The notes under the pieces: model-generated
What the model was told of the DNA's origin: nothing
The model's database searches: none
What the model saw: only the letters and a program-made list of their open reading frames with translations
Position numbers and translations under genes: made by a program
Assembly (NCBI GenBank): GCA_032718475.1
Contig: JAUCBJ010000275.1
Location: forward strand, 1 to 56,680
Origin: Nemertoderma westbladi
Taxonomy: Eukaryota > Xenacoelomorpha > Nemertodermatida > Nemertodermatidae
DNA: 56,680 bases
Direction of reading: 5' to 3'
Shown: positions 1 through 15,700 of the stretch, in pieces
How positions within the stretch are numbered: position 1 is the stretch's first letter
Layout of the letters: every line of letters begins with the position of its first letter

Positions 1-169
1 GCAACCCTTACAATTTAGTAATAGCACGCTCCTGATCCCCTTTACTTAACAGTAGAGCAGTCTTTGTGTCTTATTGGTTAGGCGGGAACTTATTAGGTTG
101 GCAGAGAAGTATACCAGTATTTGTCTGTTCAACAGTTCTGCTGTTAGTATAGAGGTCGCGGTTGTTTAT
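1..169. other. Unique left flank, no gene seen
   Basis: Non-repetitive AT-rich sequence before the 52-bp satellite. I see no open frame of useful length, no RNA gene and no recognisable element. The last bases, around GTTTATC before AAACTGATTAAC, already resemble the end of a 52-bp unit, so the array edge is gradual over a few bases. Confidence 0.6.
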
Positions 170-784
170 CAAACTGATTAACTCAGCAGGCCTTGTATTA
201 CTGCGGCCTTGGTATAATAAACAAACTGATTAACTCAGCAGGCCTTGTATTACGGCGGCCTTGGTATAATAAACAAACTGATTAACTCAGCAGGCCTTGT
301 ATTACGGCGGCCTTGGTATAATAAACAAACTGATTAACTCAGCAGGCCTTGTATTACGGCGGCCTTGGTATAATAAACAAACTTATTAACTCAGCAGGCC
401 TTGTATTACTGCGGCCTTGGTATAATAAACAAACTGATTAACTCAGCAGGCCTTGTATTACGGCGGCCTTGGTATAATAAACAAACTGATTAACTCAGCA
501 GGCCTTGTATTACGGCGGCCTTGGTATAATAAACAAACTGATTAACTCAGCAGGCCTTGTATTACTGCGGCCTTGGTATAATAAACAAACTGATTAACTC
601 AGCAGGCCTTGTATTACGGCGGCCTTGGTATAATAAACAAACTGATTAACTCAGCAGGCCTTGTATTACGGCGACCTTGGTATAATAAACAAACTGATTA
701 ACTCAGCAGGCCTTGTATTACGGCGGCCTTGGTATAATAAACAAACTGATTAACTCAGCAGGCCTTGTATTACTGCGGCCTTGG

Positions 785-3700
785 TATAAGAAACAAACTG
801 ATCAACTCAGCAGGCCTTGTATTACGGCGGCCTTGGTATAATAAACAGACTGATTAACTCAGCAGGCCTTGTATTGCGGCGGCCTTGGTATAATAAACAA
901 ACTGATTAACTCAGCAGGCCTTGTATTACGGCGGCCTTGGTATAATAAACAAACTTATTAACTCAGCAGGCCTTGTATTACGGCGGCCTTGGTATAATAA
1001 ACAAACTGATTAACTCAGCAGGCCTTGTATTACTGCGGCCTTGGTATAATAAACAAACTTATTAACTCAGCAGGCCTTGTATTACTGCGGCCTTGGTATA
1101 ATAAACAAACTGATTAACTCAGCAGGCCTTGTATTACTGCGGCCTTGGTATAATAAACAAACTGATTAACTCAGCAGGCCTTGTATTACGGCGGCCTTGG
1201 TATAATAAACAAACTGATTAACTCACCAGGCCTTGTATTACGGCGGCCTTGGTATAATAAACAAACTGATTATCTCAGCAGGCCTTTTATTACTGCGGCC
1301 TTGGTATAATAAACAAACTGATTAACTCAGCAGGCCTTGTATTACGGCGGCCTTGGTATAATAAACAAACTGATTAACTCAGCAGGCCTTGTATTACGGC
1401 GGCCTTGGTATAATAAACAAACTGATTAACTCAGCAGGCCTTGTATTACTGCGGCCTTGGTATAATAAACAAACTGATTAACTCAGCAGGCCTTGTATTA
1501 CTGCGGCCTTGGTATAATAAACAAACTGATTATCTCAGCAGGCCTTTTATTACTGCGGCCTTGGTATAATAAACAAACTGATTAACTCAGCAGGCCTTGT
1601 ATTACTGCGGCCTTGGTATAATAAACAAACTGATTAACTCACCAGGCCTTGTATTACGGCGGCCTTGGTATAATAAACAAACTGATTAACTCAGCAGGCC
1701 TTGTATTACGGCGGCCTTGGTATAATAAACAAACTGATTAACTCTGCAGGCCTTGTATTACGGCGGCCTTGGTATAATAAACAAACTGATTAACTCAGCA
1801 GGCCTTGTATTACTGCGGCCTTGGTATAATAAACAAACTGATTAACTCAGCAGGCCTTGTATTACGGCGGCCTTGGTATAATAAACAAACTGATTAACTC
1901 AGCAGGCCTTGTATTACGGCGGCCTTGGTATAATAAACAAACTGATTAACTCAGCAGGCCTTGTATTACTGCGGCCTTGGTATAATAAACAAACTGATTA
2001 ACTCAGCAGGCCTTGTATTACGGCGGCCTTGGTATAATAAACAAACTGATTAACTCAGCAGGCCTTGTATTACGGCGGCCTTGGTATAATAAACAAACTG
2101 ATTAACTCAGCAGGCCTTGTATTACTGCGGCCTTGGTATAATAAACAAACTGATTAACTCAGCAGGCCTTGTATTACGGCGGCCTTGGTATAATAAACAA
2201 ACTGATTATCTCAGCAGGCCTTTTATTACTGCGGCCTTGGTATAATAAACAAACTGATTAACTCAGCAGGCCTTGTATTACTGCGGCCTTGGTATAATAA
2301 ACAAACTGATTAACTCAGCAGGCCTTGTATTACGGCGGCCTTGGTATAATAAACAAACTGATTAACTCACCAGGCCTTGTATTACGGCGGCCTTGGTATA
2401 ATAAACAAACTGATTATCTCAGCAGGCCTTTTATTACTGCGGCCTTGGTATAATAAACAAACTGATTAACTCAGCAGGCCTTGTATTACGGCGGCCTTGG
2501 TATAATAAACAAACTGATTAACTCAGCAGGCCTTGTATTACGGCGGCCTTGGTATAATAAACAAACTGATTAACTCAGCAGGCCTTGTATTACTGCGGCC
2601 TTGGTATAATAAACAAACTGATTAACTCAGCAGGCCTTGTATTACTGCGGCCTTGGTATAATAAACAAACTGTTTATCTCAGCAGGCCTTTTATTACTGC
2701 GGCCTTGGTATAATAAACAAACTGATTAACTCAGCAGGCCTTGTATTACTGCGGCCTTGGTATAATAAACAAACTGATTAACTCACCAGGCCTTGTATTA
2801 CGGCGGCCTTGGTATAATAAACAAACTGATTAACTCAGCAGGCCTTGTATTACGGCGGCCTTGGTATAATAAACAAACTGATTAACTCTGCAGGCCTTGT
2901 ATTACGGCGGCCTTGGTATAATAAACAAACTGATTAACTCAGCAGGCCTTGTATTACTGCGGCCTTGGTATAATAAACAAACTGATTAACTCAGCAGGCC
3001 TTGTATTACGGCGGCCTTGGTATAATAAACAAACTGATTAACTCAGCAGGCCTTGTATTACGGCGGCCTTGGTATAATAAACAAACTGATTAACTCAGCA
3101 GGCCTTGTATTACTGCGGCCTTGGTATAATAAACAAACTGATTAACTCAGCAGGCCTTGTATTACGGCGGCCTTGGTATAATAAACAAACTGATTAACTC
3201 AGCAGGCCTTGTATTACGGCGGCCTTGGTATAATAAACAAACTGATTAACTCAGCAGGCCTTGTATTACTGCGGCCTTGGTATAATAAACAAACTGATTA
3301 ACTCAGCAGGCCTTGTATTACGGCGGCCTTGGTATAATAAACAAACTGATTATCTCAGCAGGCCTTTTATTACTGCGGCCTTGGTATAATAAACAAACTG
3401 ATTAACTCAGCAGGCCTTGTATTACTGCGGCCTTGGTATAATAAACAAACTGATTAACTCAGCAGGCCTTGTATTACGGCGGCCTTGGTATAATAAACAA
3501 ACTGATTAACTCAGCAGGCCTTGTATTACTGCGGCCTTGGTATAATAAACAAACTGATTAACTCAGCAGGCCTTGTATTACGGCGGCCTTGGTATAATAA
3601 ACAAACTGATTAACTCTGCAGGCCTTGTATTACGGCGGCCTTGGTATAATAAACAAACTGATTAACTCAGCAGGCCTTGTATTACTGCGGCCTTGGTATA

Positions 3701-6700
3701 ATAAACAAACTGATTAACTCAGCAGGCCTTGTATTACTGTGGCCTTGGTATAATAAACAAACTGATTAACTCAGCAGGCCTTGTATTACTGCGGCCTTGG
3801 TATAATAAACAAACTGATTAACTCAGCAGGCCTTGTATTACGGCGGCCTTGGTATAATAAACAAACTGATTAACTCAGCAGGCCTTGTATTACTGCGGCC
3901 TTGGTATAATAAACAAACTGATTAACTCAGCAGGCCTTGTATTACGGCGGCCTTGGTATAATAAACAAACTGATTAACTCAGCAGGCCTTGTATTACTGC
4001 GGCCTTGGTATAATAAACAAACTGATTAACTCAGCAGGCCTTGTATTACTACGGCCTTGGTATAATAAACAAACTGATTAACTCAGCAGGCCTTGTATTA
4101 CGGCGGCCTTGGTATAATAAACAAACTGATTAACTCAGCAGGCCTTGTATTACGGCGGCCTTGGTATAATAAACAAACTGATTAACTCTGCAGGCCTTGT
4201 ATTACGGCGGCCTTGGTATAATAAACAAACTGATTAACTCAGCAGGCCTTGTATTACTACGGCCTTGGTATAATAAACAAACTGATTAACTCAGCAGGCC
4301 TTGTATTACTGCGGCCTTGGTATAATAAACAAACTGATTAACTCAGCAGGCCTTGTATTACGGCGGCCTTGGTATAATAAACAAACTGATTAACTCAGCA
4401 GGCCTTGTATTACTACGGCCTTGGTATAATAAACAAACTGATTAACTCAGCAGGCCTTGTATTACGGCGGCCTTGGTATAATAAACAAACTGATTAACTC
4501 AGCAGGCCTTGTATTACTGCGGCCTTGGTATAATAAACAAACTGATTAACTCAGCAGGCCTTGTATTACGGCGGCCTTGGTATAATAAACAAACTGATTA
4601 ACTCAGCAGGCCTTGTATTACTGCGGCCTTGGTATAATAAACAAACTGATTAACTCAGCAGGCCTTGTATTACTACGGCCTTGGTATAATAAACAAACTG
4701 ATTAACTCAGCAGGCCTTGTATTACGGCGGCCTTGGTATAATAAACAAACTGATTAACTCAGCAGGCCTTGTATTACGGCGGCCTTGGTATAATAAACAA
4801 ACTGATTAACTCTGCAGGCCTTGTATTACGGCGGCCTTGGTATAATAAACAAACTGATTAACTCAGCAGGCCTTGTATTACTACGGCCTTGGTATAATAA
4901 ACAAACTGATTAACTCAGCAGGCCTTGTATTACTGCGGCCTTGGTATAATAAACAAACTGATTAACTCAGCAGGCCTTGTATTACGGCGGCCTTGGTATA
5001 ATAAACAAACTGATTAACTCAGCAGGCCTTGTATTACTACGGCCTTGGTATAATAAACAAACTGATTAACTCAGCAGGCCTTGTATTACTGCGGCCTTGG
5101 TATAATAAACAAACTGATTAACTCAGCAGGCCTTGTATTACGGCGGCCTTGGTATAATAAACAAACTGATTAACTCACCAGGCCTTGTATTACTGCGGCC
5201 TTGGTATAATAAACAAACTTATTAACTCAGCAGGCCTTGTATTACTACGGCCTTGGTATAATAAACAAACTGATTAACTCAGCAGGCCTTGTATTACTGC
5301 GGCCTTGGTATAATAAACAAACTGATTAACTCAGCAGGCCTTGTATTACTGCGGCCTTGGTATAATAAACAAACTGATTAACTCAGCAGGCCTTGTATTA
5401 CGGCGGCCTTGGTATAATAAACAAACTGATTAACTCAGCAGGCCTTGTATTACTGCGGCCTTGGTATAATAAACAAACTGATTAACTCAGCAGGCCTTGT
5501 ATTACGGCGGCCTTGGTATAATAAACAAACTGATTAACTCAGCAGGCCTTGTATTACTGCGGCCTTGGTATAATAAACAAACTGATTAACTCAGCAGGCC
5601 TTGTATTACGGCGGCCTTGGTATAATAAACAAACTGATTAACTCAGCAGGCCTTGTATTACGGCGGCCTTGGTATAATAAACAAACTGATTAACTCAGCA
5701 GGCCTTGTATTACGGCGGCCTTGGTATAATAAACAAACTGATTAACTCAGCAGGCCTTGTATTACTGCGGCCTTGGTATAATAAACAAACTGATTAACTC
5801 AGCAGGCCTTGTATTACGGCGGCCTTGGTATAATAAACAAACTGATTATCTCAGCAGGCCTTTTATTACTGCGGCCTTGGTATAATAAACAAACTGATTA
5901 ACTCAGCAGGCCTTGTATTACTGCGGCCTTGGTATAATAAACAAACTGATTAACTCAGCAGGCCTTGTATTACTGCGGCCTTGGTATAATAAACAAACTG
6001 ATTAACTCAGCAGGCCTTGTATTACGGCGGCCTTGGTATAATAAACAAACTGATTAACTCAGCAGGCCTTGTATTACTGCGGCCTTGGTATAATAAACAA
6101 ACTGATTAACTCAGCAGGCCTTGTATTACGGCGGCCTTGGTATAATAAACAAACTGATTAACTCAGCAGGCCTTGTATTACTGCGGCCTTGGTATAATAA
6201 ACAAACTGATTAACTCAGCAGGCCTTGTATTACGGCGGCCTTGGTATAATAAACAAACTGATTAACTCAGCAGGCCTTGTATTACGGCGGCCTTGGTATA
6301 ATAAACAAACTGATTAACTCAGCAGGCCTTGTATTACGGCGGCCTTGGTATAATAAACAAACTGATTAACTCAGCAGGCCTTGTATTACTGCGGCCTTGG
6401 TATAATAAACAAACTGATTAACTCAGCAGGCCTTGTATTACGGCGGCCTTGGTATAATAAACAAACTGATTATCTCAGCAGGCCTTTTATTACTGCGGCC
6501 TTGGTATAATAAACAAACTGATTAACTCAGCAGGCCTTGTATTACTGCGGCCTTGGTATAATAAACAAACTGATTAACTCAGCAGGCCTTGTATTACGGC
6601 GGCCTTGGTATAATAAACAAACTGATTAACTCAGCAGGCCTTGTATTACGGCGGCCTTGGTATAATAAACAAACTGATTAACTCAGCAGGCCTTGTATTA

Positions 6701-9700
6701 CGGCGGCCTTGGTATAATAAACAAACTGATTAACTCAGCAGGCCTTGTATTACTGCGGCCTTGGTATAATAAACAAACTGATTAACTCAGCAGGCCTTGT
6801 ATTACGGCGGCCTTGGTATAATAAACAAACTGATTAACTCAGCAGGCCTTGTATTACTGCGGCCTTGGTATAATAAACAAACTGATTAACTCAGCAGGCC
6901 TTGTATTGCGGCGGCCTTGGTATAATAAACAAACTGATTAACTCAGCAGGCCTTGTATTACTGCGGCCTTGGTATAATAAACAAACTGATTAACTCAGCA
7001 GGCCTTGTATTACGGCGGCCTTGGTATAATAAACAAACTGATTAACTCAGCAGGCCTTGTATTACGGCGACCTTGGTATAATAAACAAACTGATTAACTC
7101 AGCAGGCCTTGTATTACGGCGGCCTTGGTATAATAAACAAACTGATTAACTCAGCAGGCCTTGTATTACTGCGGCCTTGGTATAAGAAACAAACTGATCA
7201 ACTCAGCAGGCCTTGTATTACGGCGGCCTTGGTATAATAAACAGACTGATTAACTCAGCAGGCCTTGTATTGCGGCGGCCTTGGTATAATAAACAAACTG
7301 ATTAACTCAGCAGGCCTTGTATTACGGCGGCCTTGGTATAATAAACAAACTTATTAACTCAGCAGGCCTTGTATTACGGCGGCCTTGGTATAATAAACAA
7401 ACTGATTAACTCAGCAGGCCTTGTATTACTGCGGCCTTGGTATAATAAACAAACTTATTAACTCAGCAGGCCTTGTATTACTGCGGCCTTGGTATAATAA
7501 ACAAACTGATTAACTCAGCAGGCCTTGTATTACTGCGGCCTTGGTATAATAAACAAACTGATTAACTCAGCAGGCCTTGTATTACGGCGGCCTTGGTATA
7601 ATAAACAAACTGATTAACTCACCAGGCCTTGTATTACGGCGGCCTTGGTATAATAAACAAACTGATTATCTCAGCAGGCCTTTTATTACTGCGGCCTTGG
7701 TATAATAAACAAACTGATTAACTCAGCAGGCCTTGTATTACGGCGGCCTTGGTATAATAAACAAACTGATTAACTCAGCAGGCCTTGTATTACGGCGGCC
7801 TTGGTATAATAAACAAACTGATTAACTCAGCAGGCCTTGTATTACTGCGGCCTTGGTATAATAAACAAACTGATTAACTCAGCAGGCCTTGTATTACTGC
7901 GGCCTTGGTATAATAAACAAACTGATTATCTCAGCAGGCCTTTTATTACTGCGGCCTTGTTATAATAAACAAACTGATTAACTCAGCAGGCCTTGTATTA
8001 CTGCGGCCTTGGTATAATAAACAAACTGATTAACTCACCAGGCCTTGTATTACGGCGGCCTTGGTATAATAAACAAACTGATTAACTCAGCAGGCCTTGT
8101 ATTACGGCGGCCTTGGTATAATAAACAAACTGATTAACTCTGCAGGCCTTGTATTACGGCGGCCTTGGTATAATAAACAAACTGATTAACTCAGCAGGCC
8201 TTGTATTACTGCGGCCTTGGTATAATAAACAAACTGATTAACTCAGCAGGCCTTGTATTACGGCGGCCTTGGTATAATAAACAAACTGATTAACTCAGCA
8301 GGCCTTGTATTACGGCGGCCTTGGTATAATAAACAAACTGATTAACTCAGCAGGCCTTGTATTACTGTGGCCTTGGTATAATAAACAAACTGATTAACTC
8401 AGCAGGCCTTGTATTACGGCGGCCTTGGTATAATAAACAAACTGATTAACTCAGCAGGCCTTGTATTACGGCGGCCTTGGTATAATAAACAAACTGATTA
8501 ACTCAGCAGGCCTTGTATTACTGCGGCCTTGGTATAATAAACAAACTGATTAACTCAGCAGGCCTTGTATTACGGCGGCCTTGGTATAATAAACAAACTG
8601 ATTAACTCAGCAGGCCTTGTATTACTGCGGCCTTGGTATAATAAACAAACTGATTAACTCAGCAGGCCTTGTATTACGGCGGCCTTGGTATAATAAACAA
8701 ACTGATTAACTCAGCAGGCCTTGTATTACGGCGGCCTTGGTATAATAAACAAACTGATTAACTCAGCAGGCCTTGTATTACGGCGGCCTTGGTATAATAA
8801 ACAAACTGATTAACTCAGCAGGCCTTGTATTACTGCGGCCTTGGTATAATAAACAAACTGATTAACTCAGCAGGCCTTGTATTACGGCGGCCTTGGTATA
8901 ATAAACAAACTGATTATCTCAGCAGGCCTTTTATTACTGCGGCCTTGGTATAATAAACAAACTGATTAACTCAGCAGGCCTTGTATTACTGCGGCCTTGG
9001 TATAATAAACAAACTGATTAACTCAGCAGGCCTTGTATTACGGCGGCCTTGGTATAATAAACAAACTGATTAACTCAGCAGGCCTTGTATTACGGCGGCC
9101 TTGGTATAATAAACAAACTGATTAACTCAGCAGGCCTTGTATTACGGCGGCCTTGGTATAATAAACAAACTGATTAACTCAGCAGGCCTTGTATTACTGC
9201 GGCCTTGGTATAATAAACAAACTGATTAACTCAGCAGGCCTTGTATTACGGCGGCCTTGGTATAATAAACAAACTGATTATCTCAGCAGGCCTTTTATTA
9301 CTGCGGCCTTGGTATAATAAACAAACTGATTAACTCAGCAGGCCTTGTATTACTGCGGCCTTGGTATAATAAACAAACTGATTAACTCAGCAGGCCTTGT
9401 ATTACTGCGGCCTTGGTATAATAAACAAACTGATTAACTCAGCAGGCCTTGTATTACGGCGGCCTTGGTATAATAAACAAACTGATTAACTCAGCAGGCC
9501 TTGTATTACTGCGGCCTTGGTATAATAAACAAACTGATTAACTCAGCAGGCCTTGTATTACGGCGGCCTTGGTATAATAAACAAACTGATTAACTCAGCA
9601 GGCCTTGTATTACTGCGGCCTTGGTATAATAAACAAACTGATTAACTCAGCAGGCCTTGTATTACGGCGGCCTTGGTATAATAAACAAACTGATTAACTC

Positions 9701-12700
9701 AGCAGGCCTTGTATTACGGCGGCCTTGGTATAATAAACAAACTGATTAACTCAGCAGGCCTTGTATTACGGCGGCCTTGGTATAATAAACAAACTGATTA
9801 ACTCAGCAGGCCTTGTATTACTGCGGCCTTGGTATAATAAACAAACTGATTAACTCAGCAGGCCTTGTATTACGGCGGCCTTGGTATAATAAACAAACTG
9901 ATTATCTCAGCAGGCCTTTTATTACTGCGGCCTTGGTATAATAAACAAACTGATTAACTCAGCAGGCCTTGTATTACTGCGGCCTTGGTATAATAAACAA
10001 ACTGATTAACTCAGCAGGCCTTGTATTACGGCGGCCTTGGTATAATAAACAAACTGATTAACTCAGCAGGCCTTGTATTACGGCGGCCTTGGTATAATAA
10101 ACAAACTGATTAACTCAGCAGGCCTTGTATTACGGCGGCCTTGGTATAATAAACAAACTGATTAACTCAGCAGGCCTTGTATTACTGCGGCCTTGGTATA
10201 ATAAACAAACTGATTAACTCAGCAGGCCTTGTATTACGGCGGCCTTGGTATAATAAACAAACTGATTAACTCAGCAGGCCTTGTATTACTGCGGCCTTGG
10301 TATAATAAACAAACTGATTAACTCAGCAGGCCTTGTATTGCGGCGGCCTTGGTATAATAAACAAACTGATTAACTCAGCAGGCCTTGTATTACTGCGGCC
10401 TTGGTATAATAAACAAACTGATTAACTCAGCAGGCCTTGTATTACGGCGGCCTTGGTATAATAAACAAACTGATTAACTCAGCAGGCCTTGTATTACGGC
10501 GACCTTGGTATAATAAACAAACTGATTAACTCAGCAGGCCTTGTATTACGGCGGCCTTGGTATAATAAACAAACTGATTAACTCAGCAGGCCTTGTATTA
10601 CTGCGGCCTTGGTATAAGAAACAAACTGATCAACTCAGCAGGCCTTGTATTACGGCGGCCTTGGTATAATAAACAGACTGATTAACTCAGCAGGCCTTGT
10701 ATTGCGGCGGCCTTGGTATAATAAACAAACTGATTAACTCAGCAGGCCTTGTATTACGGCGGCCTTGGTATAATAAACAAACTTATTAACTCAGCAGGCC
10801 TTGTATTACGGCGGCCTTGGTATAATAAACAAACTGATTAACTCAGCAGGCCTTGTATTACTGCGGCCTTGGTATAATAAACAAACTTATTAACTCAGCA
10901 GGCCTTGTATTACTGCGGCCTTGGTATAATAAACAAACTGATTAACTCAGCAGGCCTTGTATTACTGCGGCCTTGGTATAATAAACAAACTGATTAACTC
11001 AGCAGGCCTTGTATTACGGCGGCCTTGGTATAATAAACAAACTGATTAACTCACCAGGCCTTGTATTACGGCGGCCTTGGTATAATAAACAAACTGATTA
11101 TCTCAGCAGGCCTTTTATTACTGCGGCCTTGGTATAATAAACAAACTGATTAACTCAGCAGGCCTTGTATTACGGCGGCCTTGGTATAATAAACAAACTG
11201 ATTAACTCAGCAGGCCTTGTATTACGGCGGCCTTGGTATAATAAACAAACTGATTAACTCAGCAGGCCTTGTATTACTGCGGCCTTGGTATAATAAACAA
11301 ACTGATTAACTCAGCAGGCCTTGTATTACTGCGGCCTTGGTATAATAAACAAACTGATTATCTCAGCAGGCCTTTTATTACTGCGGCCTTGTTATAATAA
11401 ACAAACTGATTAACTCAGCAGGCCTTGTATTACTGCGGCCTTGGTATAATAAACAAACTGATTAACTCACCAGGCCTTGTATTACGGCGGCCTTGGTATA
11501 ATAAACAAACTGATTAACTCAGCAGGCCTTGTATTACGGCGGCCTTGGTATAATAAACAAACTGATTAACTCTGCAGGCCTTGTATTACGGCGGCCTTGG
11601 TATAATAAACAAACTGATTAACTCAGCAGGCCTTGTATTACTGCGGCCTTGGTATAATAAACAAACTGATTAACTCAGCAGGCCTTGTATTACGGCGGCC
11701 TTGGTATAATAAACAAACTGATTAACTCAGCAGGCCTTGTATTACGGCGGCCTTGGTATAATAAACAAACTGATTAACTCAGCAGGCCTTGTATTACTGT
11801 GGCCTTGGTATAATAAACAAACTGATTAACTCAGCAGGCCTTGTATTACGGCGGCCTTGGTATAATAAACAAACTGATTAACTCAGCAGGCCTTGTATTA
11901 CGGCGGCCTTGGTATAATAAACAAACTGATTAACTCAGCAGGCCTTGTATTACTGCGGCCTTGGTATAATAAACAAACTGATTAACTCAGCAGGCCTTGT
12001 ATTACGGCGGCCTTGGTATAATAAACAAACTGATTATCTCAGCAGGCCTTTTATTACTGCGGCCTTGGTATAATAAACAAACTGATTAACTCAGCAGGCC
12101 TTGTATTACTGCGGCCTTGGTATAATAAACAAACTGATTAACTCAGCAGGCCTTGTATTACGGCGGCCTTGGTATAATAAACAAACTGATTAACTCAGCA
12201 GGCCTTGTATTACGGCGGCCTTGGTATAATAAACAAACTGATTAACTCAGCAGGCCTTGTATTACGGCGGCCTTGGTATAATAAACAAACTGATTAACTC
12301 AGCAGGCCTTGTATTACTGCGGCCTTGGTATAATAAACAAACTGATTAACTCAGCAGGCCTTGTATTACGGCGACCTTGGTATAATAAACAAACTGATTA
12401 ACTCAGCAGGCCTTGAATTACGGCGGCCTTGGTATAATAAACAAACTGATTAACTCAGCAGGCCTTGTATTACGGCGGCCTTGGTATAATAAACAAACTG
12501 ATTAACTCAGCAGGCCTTGTATTACGGCGGCCTTGGTATAATAAACAAACTGATTAACTCAGCAGGCCTTGTATTACTGCGGCCTTGGTATAATAAACAA
12601 ACTGATTAACTCAGCAGGCCTTGTATTACGGCGGCCTTGGTATAATAAACAAACTGATTAACTCAGCAGGCCTTGTATTACGGCGACCTTGGTATAATAA

Positions 12701-15700
12701 ACAAACTGATTAACTCAGCAGGCCTTGTATTACGGCGGCCTTGGTATAATAAACAAACTGATTAACTCAGCAGGCCTTGTATTACTGCGGCCTTGGTATA
12801 AGAAACAAACTGATCAACTCAGCAGGCCTTGTATTACGGCGACCTTGGTATAATAAACAAACTGATTAACTCAGCAGGCCTTGTATTACGGCGGCCTTGG
12901 TATAATAAACAAACTGATTAACTCAGCAGGCCTTGTATTACTGCGGCCTTGGTATAAGAAACAAACTGATCAACTCAGCAGGCCTTGTATTACGGCGGCC
13001 TTGGTATAATAAACAGACTGATTAACTCAGCAGGCCTTGTATTGCGGCGGCCTTGGTATAATAAACAAACTGATTAACTCAGCAGGCCTTGTATTACGGC
13101 GGCCTTGGTATAATAAACAAACTTATTAACTCAGCAGGCCTTGTATTACGGCGGCCTTGGTATAATAAACAAACTGATTAACTCAGCAGGCCTTGTATTA
13201 CTGCGGCCTTGGTATAATAAACAAACTTATTAACTCAGCAGGCCTTGTATTACTGCGGCCTTGGTATAATAAACAAACTGATTAACTCAGCAGGCCTTGT
13301 ATTACTGCGGCCTTGGTATAATAAACAAACTGATTAACTCAGCAGGCCTTGTATTACGGCGGCCTTGGTATAATAAACAAACTGATTAACTCACCAGGCC
13401 TTGTATTACGGCGGCCTTGGTATAATAAACAAACTGATTATCTCAGCAGGCCTTTTATTACTGCGGCCTTGGTATAATAAACAAACTGATTAACTCAGCA
13501 GGCCTTGTATTACGGCGGCCTTGGTATAATAAACAAACTGATTAACTCAGCAGGCCTTGTATTACGGCGGCCTTGGTATAATAAACAAACTGATTAACTC
13601 AGCAGGCCTTGTATTACTGCGGCCTTGGTATAATAAACAAACTGATTAACTCAGCAGGCCTTGTATTACTGCGGCCTTGGTATAATAAACAAACTGATTA
13701 TCTCAGCAGGCCTTTTATTACTGCGGCCTTGGTATAATAAACAAACTGATTAACTCAGCAGGCCTTGTATTACTGCGGCCTTGGTATAATAAACAAACTG
13801 ATTAACTCACCAGGCCTTGTATTACGGCGGCCTTGGTATAATAAACAAACTGATTATCTCAGCAGGCCTTTTATTACTGCGGCCTTGGTATAATAAACAA
13901 ACTGATTAACTCAGCAGGCCTTGTATTACGGCGGCCTTGGTATAATAAACAAACTGATTAACTCAGCAGGCCTTGTATTACTGCGGCCTTGGTATAATAA
14001 ACAAACTGATTAACTCAGCAGGCCTTGTATTACGGCGGCCTTGGTATAATAAACAAACTGATTAACTCAGCAGGCCTTGTATTACGGCGGCCTTGGTATA
14101 ATAAACAAACTGATTAACTCAGCAGGCCTTGTATTACGGCGGCCTTGGTATAATAAACAAACTGATTAACTCAGCAGGCCTTGTATTACGGCGGCCTTGG
14201 TATAATAAACAAACTGATTAACTCAGCAGGCCTTGTGTTACGGCGGCCTTGGTATAATAAACAAACTGATTAACTCAGCAGGCCTTGTATTACTGCGGCC
14301 TTGGTATAATAAACAAACTGATTAACTCAGCAGGCCTTGTGTTACGGCGACCTTGGTATAATAAACAAACTGATTAACTCAGCAGGCCTTGTATTACGGC
14401 GGCCTTGGTATAATAAACAAACTGATTAACTCAGCAGGCCTTGTATTACTGCGGCCTTGGTATAATAAACAAACTGATTAACTCACCAGGCCTTGTATTA
14501 CGGCGGCCTTGGTATAATAAACAAACTGATTAACTCAGCAGGCCTTGTATTACGGCGGCCTTGGTATAATAAACAAACTGATTAACTCTGCAGGCCTTGT
14601 ATTACGGCGGCCTTGGTATAATAAACAAACTGATTAACTCAGCAGGCCTTGTATTACTGCGGCCTTGGTATAATAAACAAACTGATTAACTCAGCAGGCC
14701 TTGTATTACGGCGGCCTTGGTATAATAAACAAACTGATTAACTCAGCAGGCCTTGTATTACGGCGGCCTTGGTATAATAAACAAACTGATTAACTCAGCA
14801 GGCCTTGTATTACTGCGGCCTTGGTATAATAAACAAACTGATTAACTCAGCAGGCCTTGTATTACGGCGGCCTTGGTATAATAAACAAACTGATTAACTC
14901 AGCAGGCCTTGTATTACGGCGGCCTTGGTATAATAAACAAACTGATTAACTCAGCAGGCCTTGTATTACTGCGGCCTTGGTATAATAAACAAACTGATTA
15001 ACTCAGCAGGCCTTGTATTACGGCGGCCTTGGTATAATAAACAAACTGATTATCTCAGCAGGCCTTTTATTACTGCGGCCTTGGTATAATAAACAAACTG
15101 ATTAACTCAGCAGGCCTTGTATTACTGCGGCCTTGGTATAATAAACAAACTGATTAACTCAGCAGGCCTTGTATTACGGCGGCCTTGGTATAATAAACAA
15201 ACTGATTAACTCAGCAGGCCTTGTATTACGGCGGCCTTGGTATAATAAACAAACTGATTAACTCAGCAGGCCTTGTATTACGGCGGCCTTGGTATAATAA
15301 ACAAACTGATTAACTCAGCAGGCCTTGTATTACTGCGGCCTTGGTATAATAAACAAACTGATTAACTCAGCAGGCCTTGTATTACGGCGGCCTTGGTATA
15401 ATAAACAAACTGATTAACTCAGCAGGCCTTGAATTACGGCGGCCTTGGTATAATAAACAAACTGATTAACTCAGCAGGCCTTGTATTACGGCGGCCTTGG
15501 TATAATAAACAAACTGATTAACTCAGCAGGCCTTGTATTACGGCGGCCTTGGTATAATAAACAAACTGATTAACTCAGCAGGCCTTGTATTACTGCGGCC
15601 TTGGTATAATAAACAAACTGATTAACTCAGCAGGCCTTGTATTACGGCGGCCTTGGTATAATAAACAAACTGATTAACTCAGCAGGCCTTGTATTACGGC

